From positions 25,616,473 through 25,680,472 of the forward strand of contig CM070611.1 of the NCBI GenBank assembly GCA_036346395.1: 64,000 nucleotides of DNA. The letters are read 5' to 3'. The notes under the pieces are model-generated. The model was not told the DNA's origin. It searched no databases and saw nothing but the letters and a program-made list of their open reading frames with translations. Below, in pieces: positions 32,388 through 41,920 of the stretch. This stretch comes from Hsuehochloa calcarea (Eukaryota > Streptophyta > Magnoliopsida > Poales > Poaceae). Both the position numbers and the translations under genes were made by a program. The number at the start of each line of letters is the position of its first letter. The stretch's first letter is position 1.

Positions 32388-35087
32388 CTAAAAAGCACAA
32401 TCAGAAAACATCCGTGCCTCAGTACTGGGGTTAGTGATAAATGATCTAGGAATCCAGTACTGAGAAGCACGATGTCTGGGAGCAGCAGTAGAAATAGCAG
32501 AACCATGATCAGGAATAAAATCATAAGGATGCACATGAGAACCACCTAGACCTCTCCGAAACGATCTACCAAAAGATCGATACTCCCCCTGTCTAGGTGC
32601 TACCCGGTGTCTCTCCTCACGATGTCCTAATCCAACATGCTGCCTAGACCCACCAAAAGAGTCTATAAAGTTCTCTACAAATCTAGGCCTATATGTGGTA
32701 CGATATGCAGGTTGCCTAGCTCTAGAGACTACAGCTGGAGAAGGGACTCCTCTAATGGATCTCAAGACGCTCATCCTCTCTTTTCTCTCAAGTTTTGCTC
32801 TCCGGAAGCAGAACTCAACAGTATGGCCCTCTTTCTTGCAGAAGGTGCAATGGTACTGGACCTTGTGAGAGGTCTGTACAGAATGAGTGAAAGCACCTTT
32901 CTTGCCAGAAGGAGTTTGAGCAAAACCAGCGGATTTGAAAACAACTCCGGATGGCTTACGAGGTTCTAGCTCAAACAGACCATTCTTCACAACTCTAGCA
33001 ATCCTAGGTGGGTTTTTCTTGGAATACTCTAGGGGATTGAAACCTAGACCACTATTTTTCACGCTCACTTTGGATTGATCAAGAATCATGTTGAATTTCT
33101 TTTTCCCACTTGAAAACTTCTCAAGAGTCACCTTGAGGTAATCATTCTCTTTCATTAAACCCTCACATCTAGTGCACTTGCTAGACTTGATTACCTCATT
33201 GCGCTTACTCTTAAGAAGGGCCACTTCCACTTTGAAGGCCTCACAAGACACACAATAGGATTCCTTAATCCTATTCAACTGCTCCTTAAACTTGACTCTA
33301 AATGCCTCTTGAATCTGATTAATCATGGTTTCAACTTCAGCATTCAAAGCACAAGAGTTAGAATCAATAACTTTCTTAGAAGCAGTAAAAGACATGGATC
33401 TTTCAATTTTAGCCTTTTCTTCAAGAGTCTTGTTTAAGGCTTCAATCTCAATTGTAAGCTTGGGATAATTTTCACAAGATGCAACTCTAGAGTAAATCAG
33501 CATTTCTGTCATCTCTTGCATCTTAATCCTATTATTCTTACAATGAGAGCATGTGTGACTAGCATCAAACTTTTGCAATTCTTTTAACGAGCTATCCAGT
33601 TTTAATTCTAGCAAAGCACAATTTGAGCAAGTTAAAGGAATAGCTTCCATGGCAGTCACATCAAGTGAAATGGCATCTAAGCAAGCAGAACTAGACTTAA
33701 GAGATTCTAGTTCATCGAGAGCATCTTTTAGTTGATTAGTAACAGAGGAATGAGCAGATTTCAAGCTTGTCAAATCTTTAAGCAAGCTAGTGCAGGAATC
33801 ACAAATATCATCAGGATTAATAGATTTAAGCCTAACAACTTCTAGGTTCAAATTATCAATCATAATGTCCTGCTTCTTAATCATTTTTACTTGCTTATGC
33901 AATTTCTGTTCAGTAAGCACCAAAGCCCTTTTCATGTCAGCAATAGAAGGGCATACCTCATCAGGATCACTAAAGGGATCCTCATCGTTGGAGGAGTCGC
34001 TGTCGTGGCTATTCTTGGCCATGAAACACATGCCTGTGAAGTCATGTGCCTTCTTCTTGCCACGAGTCACTCTCGTCGTCCTCCGTTCCGAGTCCACATC
34101 GCTCATATTGACATTCTCTAGGCGGCAAGGACCGGTGACAAACTTGCGATAGTTTGTCTTCTTGGGTTTAGCATCCCTCTCCTGGGGATGTCTTCGTGTC
34201 TCCTTCTCCTTGCCCTTTAGCTTGGGGCACCTGGAGCGAATGTGGTTTGGCTCACCACATTCGAAGCACGTGATAGGTCCACTTCTCCTCATATTCCTCA
34301 CCTTGTTGTACTCTCTTGTGAATTTGGTGGATAGGAGGGCTAAGTCATCCTCGGGCAATTTCTCAAGTTGCTCATCGCTTAAAGAATGTAAAGCAGATAA
34401 TGAAAAACCAGATGAGCTACAATCAAGAGAATCAGAAGAACAACCCTTGGATTTGTCGACCACTAGTGCCATCGACTCTGTCTTGGGGAGACGCGAGATA
34501 AAGTCAATCTCATGCGTCTTCAACCTCGAGTAAAGCTTATCCATGGTAAGCTCACTCATGACAGTGTTGTCATTGATGGAAGTGATCTTCATTCCCCAGA
34601 CCTTCACATCAAGAGCACCCAGAAGCTGGCGTGCATTTTCAGACTCAGAAAATACCAAGACAACAGCACGGAGATCATGAAGAATCTTAGAGAATCTTCC
34701 CCACAGCTCATCCAAAGACTCACCAGGCCTTTGCTCGATCTTAGAGTAAACCTTTTTGAGCTGGTTCTGTCTCACTTCCTTGATCACAGTGGACCCTTCG
34801 TGATAGTCACAAAGTGTCCTCCAGATCTCATGAGCAAACCGCAAGTGAGCAACACGCTCAAACTCAGATCGACTAAGGCCTTGGATCAAGTAATTCCGAG
34901 CCTTGCTGTTGGCCTCCACATCTGGAGTGATCATATCGTCATCGGCTGGCATGACATAAGGGTTTTTCACCTTAAGCCAAATAGCGTGCCCTTGAACCTC
35001 GATATATGCTTGCATACGAGCCTTCCAGTATGCAAAGTCGATTCCCTCAAAAATGTGTGGCTTGGTTGAGTACTTGTCAGTCGCCAT
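32388..35087 (-). CDS. Sirevirus gag, 899 aa, intact
   Basis: One uninterrupted frame. The start ATG at 35087 lies 40 bp after the primer site. The N-terminal ~200 residues form a copia gag (UBN2-type) domain, with motifs FEGIDFAYWKARM and PGESLDELWGRFSKI. A CCHC zinc knuckle, CFECGEPNHIRSRC, occupies residues 274-287 (34268-34227). Residues about 380-700 are rich in Leu, Lys and Glu with heptad-like spacing and Cys pairs (CDSC, CSNC, CSHC), suggesting a coiled coil. A second CCHC motif, CTFCKKEGHTVEFC, lies near 32867-32826, followed by an Arg/Gly-rich tail. Most plant copia gags are a third to half this length; Sirevirus gags are longer. It would form cytoplasmic particles that package element RNA. 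Confidence 0.93.
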   Translation of the reverse strand: MATDKYSTKPHIFEGIDFAYWKARMQAYIEVQGHAIWLKVKNPYVMPADDDMITPDVEANSKARNYLIQGLSRSEFERVAHLRFAHEIWRTLCDYHEGSTVIKEVRQNQLKKVYSKIEQRPGESLDELWGRFSKILHDLRAVVLVFSESENARQLLGALDVKVWGMKITSINDNTVMSELTMDKLYSRLKTHEIDFISRLPKTESMALVVDKSKGCSSDSLDCSSSGFSLSALHSLSDEQLEKLPEDDLALLSTKFTREYNKVRNMRRSGPITCFECGEPNHIRSRCPKLKGKEKETRRHPQERDAKPKKTNYRKFVTGPCRLENVNMSDVDSERRTTRVTRGKKKAHDFTGMCFMAKNSHDSDSSNDEDPFSDPDEVCPSIADMKRALVLTEQKLHKQVKMIKKQDIMIDNLNLEVVRLKSINPDDICDSCTSLLKDLTSLKSAHSSVTNQLKDALDELESLKSSSACLDAISLDVTAMEAIPLTCSNCALLELKLDSSLKELQKFDASHTCSHCKNNRIKMQEMTEMLIYSRVASCENYPKLTIEIEALNKTLEEKAKIERSMSFTASKKVIDSNSCALNAEVETMINQIQEAFRVKFKEQLNRIKESYCVSCEAFKVEVALLKSKRNEVIKSSKCTRCEGLMKENDYLKVTLEKFSSGKKKFNMILDQSKVSVKNSGLGFNPLEYSKKNPPRIARVVKNGLFELEPRKPSGVVFKSAGFAQTPSGKKGAFTHSVQTSHKVQYHCTFCKKEGHTVEFCFRRAKLERKERMSVLRSIRGVPSPAVVSRARQPAYRTTYRPRFVENFIDSFGGSRQHVGLGHREERHRVAPRQGEYRSFGRSFRRGLGGSHVHPYDFIPDHGSAISTAAPRHRASQYWIPRSFITNPSTEARMFSDCAF

Positions 35088-35128
35088 GGCTCCAAAGACC
35101 TGTTAAGATCTATAAGAAGAGCTAACCC

Positions 35129-35140
35129 GCTCTGATACCA
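35129..35140 (-). other. Sirevirus primer-binding site
   Basis: The minus strand reads TGGTATCAGAGC two bases after the 5' LTR, an exact match to the initiator tRNA-Met complement. Confidence 0.9.
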
Positions 35141-35142
35141 CT

Positions 35143-37024
35143 TGTAGGACCGTAAAGGCGACTAGGGGGGTGAATAGGCGCTTTCTAAACTTTCTCGCCT
35201 AAATCAAATATAACACGAACTTTACTCCTTTAGCTATGAAAGCTAAGAAGATCGATGCGCCGCGATGGAAGCCTTGTGTTGGATTTGATAAACCCCTCAA
35301 CCACACGACACAAATGGAGAAAAGAACTCACTGTTCTGAAGTGGGTACTGGCGGTTTGACCGGCTACCACAGGCGGTCGGACCGACGGTCAACCAGCGGT
35401 CTGACCGGCAACTAACTGGCGGTCGGACCGGTGGACAGCGTTCGACCCGGCGATCTGATGTCTGAATACGAGCGGTCGGACCGCCGTTGCAACACCGGTC
35501 TGACCGGTTCAGTCCAGAACTGAAAAACTCAACCCAAATCCAAAACGAAATTTGATCCAACTTTTGATTCAACCAATGAAACTTGACCAAATTTCGAGCA
35601 CACCTCCCTAATGATATTAGAGACCTATTTCTAGCGACGATCCTTCAGATCCACTTCGCAGAATCGATCTCTCAAGGATTTAACAAAGAAGTGCACAAAC
35701 CCTAGAAATATGAAAATCTTGATTCAAGACTTGCTCGTGGGGGTTGATGATCTAGATGACTCTAGGAGTATCCCCACACATCCAAGCAAGTTAAAAATAG
35801 TCCAACGGACCAAGCATAAACCTTTGAATCAAGGAAGCACCAAAATCATCCAAAAAGGGAGAAGAACCCAAAGGGAGCAAATGATCTTTCAATTAAGCAT
35901 CACAAGATTGTTTGATCACACTAGATGCTTACAAAGCCTCTCCAACCAGGAGGGCAAGAGCTCACACAAGGAGCACACTCCAAACCCTAGTTCTCCTCTC
36001 CTCTCCTCCAAACCCTAGAAAAAGGAAGAAGGGGCCAAATGAATGCTTGAGAGGGTTTTCCATCTCCCCCCTTTCTATTTATACTAGAGAGCTAGGGTTT
36101 CACTTTTGGGACCACTTACACATGGGACCCACACACACAACTATTGAAGCAATCGCCTGCTTCACCACGTGTAGGTTGATCAGCGGTTCTCATCGCGTCG
36201 CCAAGCCTGTCTTGTCCGAATCCCATCGGAACCTTCCAGAGACTCGCACCGATATCTGCACCGCCTGATCCAACCAGCTGCACCGAACCACCCATTCGAT
36301 CCATCTTGCCCATCCTGCACCGTGCTTGAGTCACACGACCTCACCCGGTATCCATGACCGTTACGGACCTCGGCTCTCCAGCGTAGTCGATCCATTCACC
36401 GTTGGCGTCGTTGACACGCAAGCCACACGCGCGACAATAGACAAACAAACCGTTTCCGGGAACAAGCTCTTCACAACTTGACCCACGTTAGCTCCGCAAT
36501 GCAATATACAACAATAAAGCATTGAACACCATACATAAAACACATTCAAATTAACTCAATGCAAACTTGGCTAACCTCCAAGTCAATGCGGTCTCGAGCC
36601 CCACAAGGCCGGTCCGATCGGGTTTCAGCGATCGGACCGCTCGCTGCTTGGCGGTCGGACCGGTCAAAAGGACTTAGTCAAATTTCAGCGTGAAAATCCA
36701 AACCTTACGAATTTTCAACTCAATAGAACTTTTGACTGGAGCTCCAAAATGATGGGACCTCAACCAGAGACTCCCTCACTTGCCTACACAACCTATTTTT
36801 GGCTCAGCTCCAAAAACCAATTTTAAATATGGCGGTCGGACCGGCCACCATGGCCGGTCGGACTCCTCCACGGGCGGTCTGACCGCCCGATACAACCGGT
36901 CAGACCGCCTGTGGTCTGACAGCCTTGAAGCAAACCCGAAAACGCGAGATTTTGCAAACCAACAACGCCATTGCCAATTGACTCATCATCTTGAGATCGT
37001 ACACATATCCTCACGATATCCACA
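35143..37024 (-). repeat. Sirevirus 5' LTR
   Basis: Length is 1882 bp, TGTGGATATC...GGTCCTACA on the minus strand. It matches the 3' LTR without a visible mismatch over 35663-35880 and 35881-36361. Differences cluster in the GC-rich palindromic parts. A TATA box lies at 36075-36083. Confidence 0.93.
36075..36083 (-). promoter_or_regulatory. TATA box of Sirevirus 5' LTR
   Basis: The minus strand reads TATAAATAG just upstream of a purine-rich leader (AAAGGGGGGAG). This would drive the genomic RNA. Confidence 0.6.
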
Positions 37025-37029
37025 TCTTA

Positions 37030-39749
37030 TGTATGCCCGTGGGAATATAAATAGAGAAAGGACCATGAATTCGTCCATGATTGGAGAATCGTCAATGGTT
37101 TATGATAACCTCTAGATTGGAATTAGTGTGTACTAAATTGGTGTGAGCATTCCTAATAGATGAATGGTTGACACTTGAAAGTGATTTACTCACGTGTGTT
37201 TCATGAGGATGAATTGTGGCTGCATGCCCTTGATGAAAGTGATTTGCTTTGATAGTGAGGTTTGTGTATCAGACAATCTATAGGACAAGTTGACCGCTGG
37301 AATCTTATTAAGATGATAGAAACATTTTGGAGTAATCTACTGTGTTTCTTTTGGAAAGGTTTATATTTGAATTTAAGAGGTGACCTATGTTTGCATAATG
37401 GTGAGATGTTCGGGTAATATTATGCCTTTGATGATAGAGATTTAGTGAGCCCTTGGGCCTTTGTAATGAAGGAAATGATGTTAATGATTATTAAAAAGGG
37501 GGTTTTAACCTTGAGGTTAGTAAGGTGGTCTGCACTAGATCGTGACTCGTCGGATTAGTGATTATTCTTCTAGAGAGAAAGTAAGTTAATTGCCTTCCGT
37601 TATATCGACTAAATGAAATGTTTGGAGTCTGGCATTCATGGTCTTTTGGGAGTTCATGATCTATGTAGTAGATAAAATTAGTTTGAGCAACATGACGTAT
37701 TGGAAGGCTCTATTCGGTTCTTAAGTGAGTAATGTGATTTGGTTTTAGATGTACTTCTTGGTTGGGTTGGCAAGTAATGATGTACTCAAAGACAAATGTT
37801 TTATGTGTTAACAGAAATCGGTTACCATAAGTATTTGAGGTCGGAGATGAGAATTGTAATCTGCAACTTTTCTATCATTACAGTTTAAGAGTTTCTTCAG
37901 TTTCCATAGCACTGTTCTATTATGATTTATGGAGCTTTGAAAATCTTGTGGGACTTATGCCCTCAACCGTGGGCACGTATTTTGTTTTCTGAGAACATTA
38001 CTATTTGACTGTTTCTCTTTGTCTCGTGCTCACTCCAAGGAGCAACATTTTCTTGTGTGTTGGAATTTGTGTCTGATTAACTCTTCCCTTTTGAGAAAGG
38101 ATTTAACAAACTTATGTTGTCAAGTTTTATAAAGTGTTGTTTCGTGACTGGTTGGTGGTGAACAAGTATAAGGCAGTGATGAGATTTTATGAACCAATCT
38201 ATGTAAAGAACAGTAGAGGATGAGTTGGTTTTGACCTATAACTTTTGGAGAGAATTTCATGGAATGTTTATCGTTGGAATAAAATTGATTAGTGTTACAA
38301 CCAGTGGAACTCATAGCGAAATATAATCCAGGAACCCTCGTTCATGCTGGAATGTTGGGATTATCGGAAGTATGGGAATCTTGATCGATTTATTAGAGTA
38401 TCACAGATGGGGAATTAACCTTGCGAGGTTGTGTAGGTGGTTTATGAAGATATAATTCAATGAGAGTAGGATTAGCGAAGTAATCTGATTGTAATGTCAA
38501 TTGATGGGATAGTAGGGACAATTGAATTATCACCAGGTACGACTTGGCTTCAGTGAGTAACCCTCTAGAAGTTAGAATTTCCTTAAAGATAATTTGGTTG
38601 AGAATATGTTTTTAGGTGGTTGTTAACGATTGAGTATGATTAGAATATGGGGATTTTAGTCAGCGGATTCGAGAGTTTCCATATCAGTTACATCGAATAC
38701 ATCTATAGGGTCCTTGAAGATTGAAAATTTGGCCCGGCGTTCTATGCTAGAACCTTGGAGACTATTGATGTTGTGTTGAGATGGTGAAACAAAGTGGATT
38801 CCGAATAGTACGATGTTCATTGATAGAATCCATTGGGTGTAGCAATTGTGTGTGTGTGCTAAGAATTTCGTGTTGATTATCCTTGAAGGATTGAGGTGAA
38901 GTGATTGTGGGTGAAAACCATGATGAGGTGCATTTGGAAGTCATCTATCAAAGTAATTCCGTCAGTTTAGAGGTTGGCTAGGGTACGTTTTTGGGTGGAA
39001 GTCATTAGGGTCTTTCTACAAAGGTGTGAATGGTGAATTCGGTTTGAGCATAGTGATGAGATTGCCAATTTCAGAGAAATTCTATTTCTAACAGACAAAT
39101 TGAAAAAAAAAATGTTTCCTCGAGTAGTGACACGCTCTTTGATTCTTGTTTGAGCTATGTGTTTATGACAGATGTTTTTCGCAAATGGAGTTTGACCTTA
39201 TGATTGGCATGCGTGGATCTTATCAGTTCAGAAAGAATAAAGAAAGTAACTGGTTTGGGTATTAAAGTGGTTTCTCTTTCGGTTTGGGATGTGCTCATTG
39301 TTAAGATGAAAAGGTCGATCGAGAGTTGGAACCAGAAATCCATGCGTCATGTGTAGAGTGTCTGGTTTGGTACCACAAGGAAGGTTGGCCCAAGGTACAT
39401 CGGTTTGATTTTTGGTTGCTAGCATTTCACTAGAACCATCTCGGTCCATGCGCGGGGTACACAACGTTTCGTCTGACCCGATGTCGAGAGAGTACTTGGG
39501 AGTCTGGAGTATGAGATTCATCTGGGACGAGGAACCACAAGTAAAACCTTATGTTCGAGTCCGTCAGTGGAGTATACGGATAAGATTAAGGCGAGCGTTG
39601 TGGTGTAGGATGTTGAATCCATCAAGGTGCGGTGGTCGAATCGGACCGAGTGGAGAGTGACACAGGGCTGGAGCCATGCATGCTAGGTGTAAATGTCCTT
39701 GAGTAGAATAACAAAAGAATTGGGGTCAAATTACATTTAAGGGGTAGAA
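37030..39749 (+). other. Element #2 internal region, 3' part, with chromodomain remnant
   Basis: Mostly non-coding. Near the 3' end a decayed trace of a chromovirus pol tail is visible: VHNV near 39448 and IKVRWSNRTEW at 39621-39653, which resembles the KVQWSNHSE chromodomain of gypsy #1. A purine-rich tract (TTAAGGGGTAGAA) directly precedes the 3' LTR at 39737-39749. No other domain is recognisable. Confidence 0.6.
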
Positions 39750-41827
39750 TGTAATACCGGAATTGAATCGGGTAATTAGAAAATAGCCGGAGGAGAAAAG
39801 ACAATTAAATGAGTAGAAATTCTAAAAGAGAAGGGTTTTCCGTAAATCCTCGACAACTGGGCACAGGCACGCACAGAGGGGCCCATGTGGTGGCCGGCAA
39901 AAGGGGTTCCCACCCCCCAAACCCTAAACTCCCCACTCTCCCTCCTCCTCCCCACTTTGAGCCGCCGCCTCTCCCCACCTCTCCCTACTGTGTGCCGCCT
40001 CGTCAGATTTGGGTATGTTATGTTCATTTTCTGACCTGATCACCTCTTAGAAAGTTGTAGATATCGGTTTTATCTTTCTTTTGGCACGAAGATCACTTGA
40101 TTTGCAGTCATATTTTAGGAGTTATGGCCGTTTTTCTACGACTGTACAGGAAAGCTGACGAGATTTGTCAGTCTGCATGTCTAGCCAATTTGTATTTTTT
40201 GGAGGCCGAATCTGAAGGGTCACCCAACACGAAAGTTGTAGCCATTCCAGTAAGCTTTCAGGATTGATAAAGAACATAGTTTTTAGAGTTGGCAATCAAA
40301 ATTTATGAATTTGTTACCGTCGCTGTTTTGCTAACTGTCAGATTGCAGAGACATAAAACTTAGAAAACTTTACCTGAATATAAGAATTAGTAGGAGACCG
40401 AATCAGGAGACTTGTCCAACTAGACTATTGTAGCTGGTTTTGTCATGATTCCAGAGAGTCCAAGATAACCCCATTCCGAGTTGTGTAGCAAAAGTTATGG
40501 TGGTTTTAGAACTCTGTCTAGAAACCCGACGTGAAGTTGATGTTTTTTTAATTGGCCTGGTAGGGATAATACATCGCCGATTCAGCAAGGCTCACAAACT
40601 AGACTTAGTTTGAGAATTTAATTATCTTTCCAGAAAGTCTAAGAACATCTTATTTGGACCCCTGTACTAATAGATATGGATTTTTGAAGTTGACTGTCCA
40701 CCGAGGGGATAGATCGACGTTTAGGAGTTTGGGGTCGGTGTCGAGTTAGGAGTTTTGCAAGTCCATGGTTGTTGTTATATAGGTTGTTTTGATCCGTTGC
40801 TGTGTATTAGCATGTGTTATAACTATTATTCAGGTGGTGGACCGGTGCAAGGAGCAGCTCATTCTGTATATCCCTCGTTCTCTCGTGGTTAAGGCAAGTA
40901 CAGTAGTGGTAAATTGTGTGTGATCATTTGTTCATGTTTACTATGTTATGAGTATGTTATGTTAATCATGGATGCTCAAATGTTATGGACATTAATGCCC
41001 GTAAATGCTAGAAGTATGCGTAAGTTTCATGGATGCATGATGATTTAAAGTATTGACCATGTGCATCATGATATCATATTGGAGACATGGTCATGTGGTG
41101 ACCAAGCATTAATTGAGGTCCCCGTCATGAATATGATGGGCTTTTGGGTCCCCATACTTGTGGAGTATGGGCTAAGATCCACTGTGCTAGAAGGCACGAG
41201 CATGGGTGTCATCGACGGATGCACACTCCGCAATACCGGTATATGCAAAAGAGAGAAAGAAAAGTGCATTTGAACAGTTTGCATCGCATAAGCATGAGAC
41301 ATATTTCTTATTGGGTTTTGTGGATGGATGTTGTTAATTACAGTTGCGTTGGCTATTGTCTTACTATTTTCACTTTGCTGAGTCTTGGACTCACTATTGC
41401 TGATGTTGTGTTTTTAGGTACCTCGTTTGCGGACGGCATGCATGGGAGGGAGTAGGGTTGCTTTGGTTGCACTCACTACCACACATTCTTTAAAAGATAA
41501 TTATCATTTAGACCTACCTTAATAATGAGCAAACAGCTTAAGGATTAACTTTGGCTATACTTGAATGCATTGGTTTATTTGTAATAATGAGAGTGGTAAA
41601 TTTTAATTATGCTGGCTTATGCTTTAGCTGAGTAGATTATTTATGAATGCTTCGATGAACTTTGGATGTTGCAATAGTGGTAATTTTATATGCATCTGTT
41701 GGAATCTCCGGTAAACTTAGTTATACAAAGGAGGTTCTGCCGAAATTTATTGTAGTGTCTTAGATTTGTATTTGTTATATTGTTATTTTAGTAGCATTCC
41801 AGGCTCATGTTGGGCTGGGGTGTTACA
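39750..41827 (+). repeat. Element #2 3' LTR
   Basis: It starts TGTAATACCGGAATTG and ends GGGCTGGGGTGTTACA, 2078 bp. It differs from the 5' copy by scattered substitutions and short indels, most visible in the first 200 bp. The AATTC duplication follows it. Confidence 0.9.
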
Positions 41828-41920
41828 AATTCTACGTTGACATTACATTACAATGGAAGAATAAGTCCATAACACATGACGCGTTTCCATGTTAACATCA
41901 AATTACAATTGAATACATGC

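Larger units (their letters stand above)
23611..37024 (-). mobile_element. Sirevirus #4 (Ty1/copia), near full length, minus strand
   Basis: LTRs at 35143-37024 (5') and 23611-27868 (3', split by a solo LTR) are flanked by the exact duplication TCTTA (23606-23610 and 37025-37029). A tRNA-Met primer site follows the 5' LTR. An 899-aa gag is fully open; pol has protease, integrase, then RT/RNase H (copia order) but is broken. A long non-coding 3' region with several polypurine tracts precedes the 3' LTR, a Sirevirus trait. LTR copies are identical for hundreds of bases, so insertion was recent. Without the nested solo LTR it is about 11.0 kb. Confidence 0.92.
20101..41827 (+). mobile_element. 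Non-autonomous LTR retrotransposon #2 (LARD-like, chromovirus-derived)
   Basis: LTRs at 20101-22191 and 39750-41827 are flanked by the exact duplication AATTC (20096-20100 and 41828-41832). The primer site and polypurine tract are present. After removing the nested Sirevirus the internal region is about 4.1 kb and holds no gag or pol frame, only a chromodomain-like remnant near the 3' end (39621-39662). LTRs and internal ends match element #3 at 47695-57043. Large non-coding LTR elements with conserved ends (LARDs) depend on enzymes made in trans; Spip and Squiq are described in rice as such partners of RIRE3/RIRE8. It lies inside CACTA-A. Confidence 0.88.

Noticed and set aside
37025..39749. 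Intact gag-pol in the right internal part of element #2
   Set aside because: Only a faint chromodomain-like trace near 39621-39662 is visible; no gag, protease, RT, RNase H or integrase core motif was found in any frame.
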